A DNA stretch of 37,535 bases from Planctomycetota bacterium. Lineage in GTDB: Bacteria > Planctomycetota > UBA1135 > GCA-002686595. The stretch covers positions 1 through 37,535 of the forward strand of contig DUBE01000018.1 of NCBI GenBank assembly GCA_012960475.1. Direction: 5' to 3'. The translations under genes were made by a program, and so were the position numbers. This document shows, piece by piece, positions 32,354 through 37,535 of the stretch. The notes beneath the pieces are model-generated. The model saw only the letters and a list, made by a program, of their open reading frames with translations. It was not told the origin of the DNA and made no database searches. Numbering within the stretch: position 1 is the first letter of the stretch; each line of letters begins with the position of its first letter.

Positions 32354-33714
32354 GGTTGCGTGCTCAGGGGGAGGCGCAGGCGGACCCGGGTGCCAACGGG
32401 GGTATCACCGTGGACGAGATTTTCGAGGTCCATGCTGGCCCGGGTGCCGAAAGCCGCAGCCAGACGCGCGCGGGTGTTGGCCAGGCCGATGCCCTGGCCT
32501 TGACCAAGCTCCAGAATGTCGTCTCCAAACGAGCCCCCGCTGCAGGTCACATCCAGGATCAGGTCTTTGGCATCACTTGTGGCTTCAAGATGAATATCGA
32601 TGGGCTCCGAGCTCTTGCTGACCACATGGCGCACGCAGTTTTCCACTAGGGGCAGCAGGATCAGGGGTGGAACTGCCTTGGTCTTGAGGTCCGCCGGAAT
32701 CGTGATCCTGCCCACAATGCGGTCCCCATAACGTAATTGCTCCAGGTCGAGGTAACTGCGGCAGAGATCGGCTTCTTCATCCAGAGAGCTCTGCCCCTCG
32801 GTGGACCGGTCCAGGGTGACCCTCAGGAGATCTCCCAGGGTGACGAGTGCTGTGCGCGCTTCGGCGTTGCGCTCAGCCCCTACCAGGGCACCCACCGAGT
32901 GCAGGGCGTTGAACAAGAAGTGCGGTCGCAGTTGGGACTCGAGCGCGGAGAGGCGCGCCTCTCCCAGTTCGGCGGCAAGGGAGGCGTGCTCGAGGGCGAG
33001 CCGCGCAGTTTGGCGGCGATTTCTTTGGGATCTCAGGTAGCTCGCGCCAGCCCCGCACAGGAGCAAGAGGAAGGCATGCTTCAGGAGCCGGTCAAGCAGC
33101 CCATCGGACTGGTTTCTCCCGCCGAAACCTCGGCGGCGGTCGGCGTCCAGGGGGTTGCGACCGGCGCCGCGTTCGCTTCGCGGCCGACGTTCTTCGCCAC
33201 GTCGGACTCCTTGGCGTCGATCTTCGGGGCGGCGCCTTTCCTCATCGGTTCCCTCGTCGGGCCCCTCTTGGGGTGCTGTCCGCATCTGTTCGTAATGTTC
33301 CTGGCGCAGGGCCATGCGTTGTTCGAAGTCAATGGACTTGGGGAGCTCCGGTCGAATGCTGTTCCAGGCAAGCCCAACACTCCAGGCCGCGCCCAGGGCA
33401 AGGACTCCATGGGCCGCAAACTGTTTGCCTCCAGGCCAGCGCGCCGCCAGGCTCATCAAGGGCACGATGCCCAATAGGGCTATCAAGGCCCATAGCCCCC
33501 AGCGAATCGACTGGCTCAACCAGAAGGCCTGCCAGTTGAACATCTTGAGCAGCTCAGGATTGCGGGAAGACGTGAACAGTCCGCGGAACTCCAGAGTGTT
33601 GGCCCCGGCGAACAAGAGCACCGCGATCAGCGCCAGGAGCCAGCGGCCTGACCAAGACAACAACAGACGCTCCAAGCGTCCAGGCCGTTGGTCTTTTGTG
33701 GGGAGCGCAGACAT
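32350..33714 (-). CDS. LytS-type sensor histidine kinase with long Arg/Glu-rich loop
   Basis: The 454-residue protein has TM helices at about 20-40, 68-90, 100-118 and 211-228. The H-box follows: LESQLRPHFLFNALHS with His265, and then the ATPase domain (VENCVRHVV, GQGIGLANTRARL). This is the His_kinase (PF06580) plus HATPase arrangement typical of LytS/YehU. Between the third and fourth helices lies a very charged region (125-205; many RRR, EERR), unusual for this position. It should phosphorylate the regulator at 31640-32353, whose start overlaps its stop. The gene follows the paralogue at 33725 by ten bases, so they are probably co-transcribed. Confidence 0.9.
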   Translation of the reverse strand: MSALPTKDQRPGRLERLLLSWSGRWLLALIAVLLFAGANTLEFRGLFTSSRNPELLKMFNWQAFWLSQSIRWGLWALIALLGIVPLMSLAARWPGGKQFAAHGVLALGAAWSVGLAWNSIRPELPKSIDFEQRMALRQEHYEQMRTAPQEGPDEGTDEERRRPEDRRQGVRRGEERRPRSERGAGRNPLDADRRRGFGGRNQSDGLLDRLLKHAFLLLLCGAGASYLRSQRNRRQTARLALEHASLAAELGEARLSALESQLRPHFLFNALHSVGALVGAERNAEARTALVTLGDLLRVTLDRSTEGQSSLDEEADLCRSYLDLEQLRYGDRIVGRITIPADLKTKAVPPLILLPLVENCVRHVVSKSSEPIDIHLEATSDAKDLILDVTCSGGSFGDDILELGQGQGIGLANTRARLAAAFGTRASMDLENLVHGDTPVGTRVRLRLPLSTQP

Positions 33715-33724
33715 GGGTTCAGAG

Positions 33725-35200
33725 CTACTTGCCGATCTCTTTCAGCCAGCGAATCAGGCGGCGCTTGAGGGCTGGCGGGTTGAGGCCCAGTTCCTCTTCG
33801 AGCACCTGGGCCGAGCCGAGTTTCCCGTGACCGATGCGCTTGAAGATGCGCATGGCTACCCCTGGCTCGCAGCCCTCCAATAGGTAGGACGCCAGGGCAC
33901 TGGAGACGAGCACATCCTCCCGGGTGAGTTTGTTCACATCTCTGCCCAGGGTGAACCCGAGTTTGGGCGACTTCTTGCTTTCCATGGTCGTGCGTGCCAG
34001 AGCCAGCCAATCTGCCTTGGGCCGCTTCATGCGATCGAGGGGATCAGCGCCCTGGCTTGCGGCGCTGCCTTCGGTGGCGTCCCTGGTGAAAATCAAGCGC
34101 GTGCCGCACATCTGGTGGGTGACATAGATGCCGACCCCCTCGGCTATCCAACCATGTTTGCCGTAGGTGCCAGTGGTCCAAGCCAGATGCCGGGCGATGG
34201 TCATGCGCAGGGCGCCATCCAGGCGCTCGTTCTTTTCCTTGCTCGAAGAGTTGGCCGCATCGTGGGAGAGATAGGAGCAGAGTAGATCCTTCATCATCTT
34301 GCGGCGGGCGGGCTCAAGGTCAGGATACAGTTGAATAAACTCAGCGGTGGCCTTCTTGCCCTCGAACAGATAGAGCGTGCCCGGGTTGAGTTTCTGGTCG
34401 CAGACGAGCAGCGAGTCCATGTAGGTATAAGTCGCGTGGGCCAGCTTGCCGATCTTTTGGGTTTCCTTTTCCGAAAGGGCTGAGACACAGCGCACCCGGT
34501 TGGTTTTCAGCACACGAGTGAAGGGCACCCCGAGGGCGCCGTCCTTTTCAAGATCGGTCTGGCTGCCTTCGGTCAGTTCCGGGACCGTTGCTTCGAAGCG
34601 GTCGCGCAGTTTGGTGTTGGTCTTGAAGGCGGCCAGTGCGCGTACGGATTCCGCCAGCATCCAGACCTTGTCGGAGCCTTCCCCGTGCAGCACCTCTCCC
34701 AGGCGTCCATGCAGCACCACATGGTCCGGGGCCAGGGCCAAGAGTGCTTCTTCCTGGCGGCGCAATGCGATTGGGGCGAGCTCTTGGCTGTCCAGCAGCA
34801 GCAGGACAGCATCGATGTGAGCGGTCAAGAGTTCGGCGCGTTTCGTTGCCAGGGGTGCGGCGATTTCTTCTTCTGCGGCTTTGGCTCTGCGCGGCCTGCT
34901 GGGAGGAGACCACTCGCCGGTCTTGCGGTCCTTCTTGTGGCCCAGGGTCTTGCGTGCGGTGGCGTGCTCGGGTGCAAAGGCGAGTAGCAATTCGTAGGTT
35001 GCGTTGCGCTCCACAAAGGCCTTGGCTTTCTGGCATTCCAGGGCCAGGTTTTCAAGCTCCCAGGCTATGCGGCGTTTGAGTTCTGCCAGGCGACCGTCCT
35101 CCTGCAGCAGAACGGGCTGGGTGGCAGGAGCGGGGCTGACAGGGGCAGTGCCGACAGGGGCAGTGCTGGGGGCCAGCAGAATCAGAAGGAAAATCAGCAT
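33725..35200 (-). CDS. Exported protein, tandem paralogue A (gluzincin-like fold without a zinc motif)
   Basis: The 491-residue protein has a signal peptide (1-18). It shares with its neighbour (35247-36788) a helical region (30-200) ending near KKDRKTGEWS at 89-98 and the block GWIAEGVGIYV near 350. The latter resembles the downstream Glu segment of peptidase MA/DUF1570-like gluzincins, where HExxH precedes a WL-EG motif. Here the HExxH position reads ARHLAW (336-341), so only one His is present and zinc-dependent catalysis is doubtful. The role is unknown; a substrate-binding or regulatory function outside the membrane is possible. It lies ten bases upstream of the LytS-like kinase and 46 bases after paralogue B. 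Confidence 0.75.
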   Translation of the reverse strand: MLIFLLILLAPSTAPVGTAPVSPAPATQPVLLQEDGRLAELKRRIAWELENLALECQKAKAFVERNATYELLLAFAPEHATARKTLGHKKDRKTGEWSPPSRPRRAKAAEEEIAAPLATKRAELLTAHIDAVLLLLDSQELAPIALRRQEEALLALAPDHVVLHGRLGEVLHGEGSDKVWMLAESVRALAAFKTNTKLRDRFEATVPELTEGSQTDLEKDGALGVPFTRVLKTNRVRCVSALSEKETQKIGKLAHATYTYMDSLLVCDQKLNPGTLYLFEGKKATAEFIQLYPDLEPARRKMMKDLLCSYLSHDAANSSSKEKNERLDGALRMTIARHLAWTTGTYGKHGWIAEGVGIYVTHQMCGTRLIFTRDATEGSAASQGADPLDRMKRPKADWLALARTTMESKKSPKLGFTLGRDVNKLTREDVLVSSALASYLLEGCEPGVAMRIFKRIGHGKLGSAQVLEEELGLNPPALKRRLIRWLKEIGK

Positions 35201-35246
35201 CGTGGGCAGGAGGTGTCAGTCAGCAGGATAAACAAGCCAGATCGGA

Positions 35247-36788
35247 TCAAGAGTGCTTGATCTCCCTCAACCACTTGCGGAAGGCTTCTTCGATCTGGGG
35301 GAAGGGTCGTTCGAGCACCTCTTCCAGCAAGGTCACAGGGTTTTCACGCTGTCCTGCCCGACGCAGAATCGTATGCACTGTCTCCGCGTCGTGGCCCTCC
35401 AGCAACCAAGCAGAAAAACCATAGGTCACATATAACTCGCGCGTGCTGAGGGAACCAACGCTGCGTCCCAAGGCCACACTCAGGCTGGTGGGCTTGCGTT
35501 TGCGTGTCATTGAGGCCCGGGCATGCACGATCCAATCGTCTTCGCCCTCTTGAATCTTCTTGGTGGGGTCATCGGCCTTCTCCACATAACCCGACTCTCT
35601 GAGTTGCACCGAGAGCTTGGTCTTGTTCATTCTCCAGCACAGATAAATGCCCAGGCCCTGATCCATCCAAGCGGGCAGGCCGTCTTTGATCCAACCCCCA
35701 TCGGCACGCCCATATGTATCCAAGAGCGCGTAGCTGATGATGAGGCGAATGGTCTGGTCCATGCGGCTCTTGCCGTGGGAATTCCAGACCCCCAGGCGAT
35801 CCGCGCGGCCGAGCCAGGCGCCGTTGGAGGCCTTGAGGCCCTTGCGCGCGTTGTCTGTCAGGTCCGGGAAAGCGCTGATGAAGTCCGCTCCCTCTTCATT
35901 CAGGACCAGGTACACATGCACGGGGTCCTGGGGTTCGTTGGTTCCGATCAAGGGGTGCATCCAGAGAGTCAGGGCCTCGAGCTTGCGAGCCAGGTCCAAG
36001 GTCTCGGACTTGGCGTTGCTTGAGAGCACCCGGTAGTGCTCTCCCTGTGAACAGGATTTCCAACTGACGCCGAGCATCTCTTCGCTGGCAAGAAGCTCAG
36101 ACTCTTCGATCTCGTCGATTTCCTTGAGGGCTATTTTCCAGGCTGCATTCTGAGCCTTGCGCTGTTCCAGGGCGCGTACGGTGGAGGCCTGCACCCAGTG
36201 CGTATCTCCGTTCTTTTCCAGTTGTACCTGGCCCAGGTAAGTGCGCACCCGAGCGTTGTTCGGCAGGGCTTCCAGCAGGGCGCTGGTTTCGGCATCGATT
36301 TGTTCGGCGGTCAAGTCCGCCTGGTGGGCGTCGAGCAACTTCAGTATCGCCAGCGCATAGTCTTCCAGCAGCCCGGTTCGCTCACTGGTCAATGCTGCGA
36401 CCGCTGTAGCATCGCGGTCCTTGGGGGCCCTGTACTTCTTGCGACTCCACTCGCCGGTCTTGCGATCCTTCTTGTACTTGAGCGTCTTGCGCGCGCCCTT
36501 GTGCTCCGGGTCGGCCGTGAGCAGCAATTCAAAGCAGAGGTCCCGTTGGAGATATGCGCGGGCTTTGGTGCAGCGGATGGCGAGTGTTTCGAGGGCGCTG
36601 GCGTGGGTCGTGTTCAGGGCCGCTCGGGCACTGGGGAAGTCTTCGTCCTGGAGCAGGGTGAGGGGTGGTTCTGCGAGTGAGCGCGGGCCGGAGGGGGCCA
36701 GAACCGGTGCGGGAGTTGAGCCAGAGATGCCCAACAGGGTACTGAGAAACAGAAGGGTGAGTTTCATGGGTAGAGGGGGCAGAGCCAT
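35247..36788 (-). CDS. Exported protein, tandem paralogue B (gluzincin-like fold without a zinc motif)
   Basis: The 513-residue protein begins MALPPLPMKLTLLFLSTLLG, a signal peptide. ATG 36786-36788 has GAGG five bases upstream, which I prefer to the internal ATG at 36767. It matches paralogue A over the whole chain: KKDRKTGEWS at 106-115, then WIKDGLPAWMDQGLGIYL at 366-383. The position of HExxH in gluzincins reads IISYALL (350-356), so all zinc ligands there are lost. The two proteins thus look like a duplicated pair of inactive peptidase-like proteins. Function unknown. It heads a likely transcript: paralogue B, paralogue A, LytS-like kinase, LytTR regulator. Confidence 0.75.
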   Translation of the reverse strand: MALPPLPMKLTLLFLSTLLGISGSTPAPVLAPSGPRSLAEPPLTLLQDEDFPSARAALNTTHASALETLAIRCTKARAYLQRDLCFELLLTADPEHKGARKTLKYKKDRKTGEWSRKKYRAPKDRDATAVAALTSERTGLLEDYALAILKLLDAHQADLTAEQIDAETSALLEALPNNARVRTYLGQVQLEKNGDTHWVQASTVRALEQRKAQNAAWKIALKEIDEIEESELLASEEMLGVSWKSCSQGEHYRVLSSNAKSETLDLARKLEALTLWMHPLIGTNEPQDPVHVYLVLNEEGADFISAFPDLTDNARKGLKASNGAWLGRADRLGVWNSHGKSRMDQTIRLIISYALLDTYGRADGGWIKDGLPAWMDQGLGIYLCWRMNKTKLSVQLRESGYVEKADDPTKKIQEGEDDWIVHARASMTRKRKPTSLSVALGRSVGSLSTRELYVTYGFSAWLLEGHDAETVHTILRRAGQRENPVTLLEEVLERPFPQIEEAFRKWLREIKHS

Positions 36789-36957
36789 CGGGACCTCGGC
36801 GGTACTCCCATCCTAACCTGCGCGGCCACCGTTGCCGTTCTGCGCGGTCTTGTCCGTTGCCTGACCCCTCACGGCAAGCTCGCTGCGACCTTGCCCCTTC
36901 ATTTCTTGTGTGTCTTCGCCTCTCCAGCGTGTGTTGGAGTGCTGTCCCGCAGGCCTC

Positions 36958-37535
36958 CTATTCCCGTGGGCGGCCAAAGAACCTCTCCCGGGGAACATCA
37001 TCCCCGCAGGAGTCCTTGACCAGGGGGCCCAGCGGTGCGAGGGAGCCTTCTTTCAAGACCGTAAGGGCCGCATCCACAGCAGCCTTCACGTCCCCTTCCG
37101 CTTGGGCTTGGTGGCTCTCGAGCAATGCCCGCATTGACTCTTCCCGGGAGAGTCCGGCTGCGATGGCCGACGCCTCCTGCAGGCTCGGCTGATCCCCCGC
37201 CAGCAATTCGCCCAAGAGCTCGTCGCGTTTCTCCGAGGGTACCAGCCAACCGAGTGCTACCACCGCTTGCACTTGCACTGTTGGGCTCTTGTCTTTCTCC
37301 GCGATCTTGAAGAGCATTGAAGCGACTTTTGAATCGGCGGAAGCGCAACTTGCCAGAGCACGCAGCCAGTTGCCTTCCAGGCGCTCGTCCTTTTCTTTGC
37401 GCAGGCCAGATTGGATCAGCTTGACCGACTCGGGAGCTTGCAGCTGCTCCAGGGCAGCGATCGCTTCGCTACGCAGGTCTTCGTCCTTGGACAGGGCAAA
37501 TTTCTCAACTACGACCCACCAACTGGCGGGGGAGA
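36958..37535 (-). CDS. HEAT-repeat protein, N-terminus outside the window
   Basis: About 192 codons are readable, open to the right edge and ending in TAG at 36958-36960. The chain consists of paired helices in HEAT-like repeats: LRSEAIAALEQLQ, VQVQAVVALGWLV, LQEASAIAAGLS and VKAAVDAALTVL. It closes with GDDVPRERFFGRPRE. HEAT repeats form superhelical binding scaffolds and are common in exported or haem-associated planctomycete proteins. No catalytic motif is visible in this part. 169 bases separate it from paralogue B, and no terminator stands out there. Confidence 0.78.
   Translation of the reverse strand, partial: SPASWWVVVEKFALSKDEDLRSEAIAALEQLQAPESVKLIQSGLRKEKDERLEGNWLRALASCASADSKVASMLFKIAEKDKSPTVQVQAVVALGWLVPSEKRDELLGELLAGDQPSLQEASAIAAGLSREESMRALLESHQAQAEGDVKAAVDAALTVLKEGSLAPLGPLVKDSCGDDVPRERFFGRPRE

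Noticed and set aside
1..37535. CRISPR arrays, tRNA or rRNA genes, phage or plasmid origins
   Set aside because: No spaced direct repeats, cloverleaf sequences, rRNA stretches or integrase/replication genes were seen by eye; a tRNAscan-SE and repeat search would confirm.

Overview
The window reads as a chromosomal segment of a Gram-negative bacterium, most probably a Planctomycetota member. Evidence is the family mix (two sialate O-acetylesterase-like SGNH proteins, a PVC-type CxxCH haem protein with a DUF6797-like region, a DUF1080 protein, a sulfatase), the many secreted proteins, weak Shine-Dalgarno sites and GC-rich coding. This is inference from gene content; there is no rRNA or other marker gene.

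Layout. (1) 1-10341: a secreted trypsin-like protease cut by the left edge, then a polysaccharide-degradation island: two SGNH esterases, a 1310-residue haem/LamG/propeller fusion and a DUF1080 protein on the minus strand, and a divergent sulfatase. (2) 10562-13202: a CAP-like secreted protein, a decayed IS3-type OrfA fragment directly upstream of it, and a phytanoyl-CoA-dioxygenase-like protein. (3) 13407-16904: housekeeping genes on the plus strand: a DEAD-box RNA helicase, trmB and asd. (4) 17198-18472: two secreted thioredoxin-fold proteins. The second carries an in-frame UGA exactly at the first cysteine of its CxxC motif (W-A-I-W-UGA-G-A-C) and is best explained as a selenoprotein. (5) 18543-24519: a tightly coupled minus-strand operon of six genes: a two-TM protein, a LolD/MacB-type ATPase, a short FtsX-like permease, a ZnuA-like lipoprotein, a HIT protein and dihydroorotase. 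(6) 24691-31491: secreted M28 and M1 peptidases, a stand-alone JAMM protease, an anchored coiled-coil protein with a strong terminator, and an exported RG-rich protein. (7) 31640-36788: a LytS/LytTR two-component pair behind two tandem paralogues that look like gluzincin peptidases lacking their zinc motif. (8) A HEAT-repeat protein cut by the right edge.

Most notable are the UxxC thioredoxin with a candidate SECIS hairpin, the unusual pairing of a ZnuA-like protein (first metal-ligand His replaced) with a MacB/LolCD-type transporter, a tandem esterase whose second domain has lost its catalytic Ser and His, and three runs of exactly nine G, two of them just upstream of start codons.
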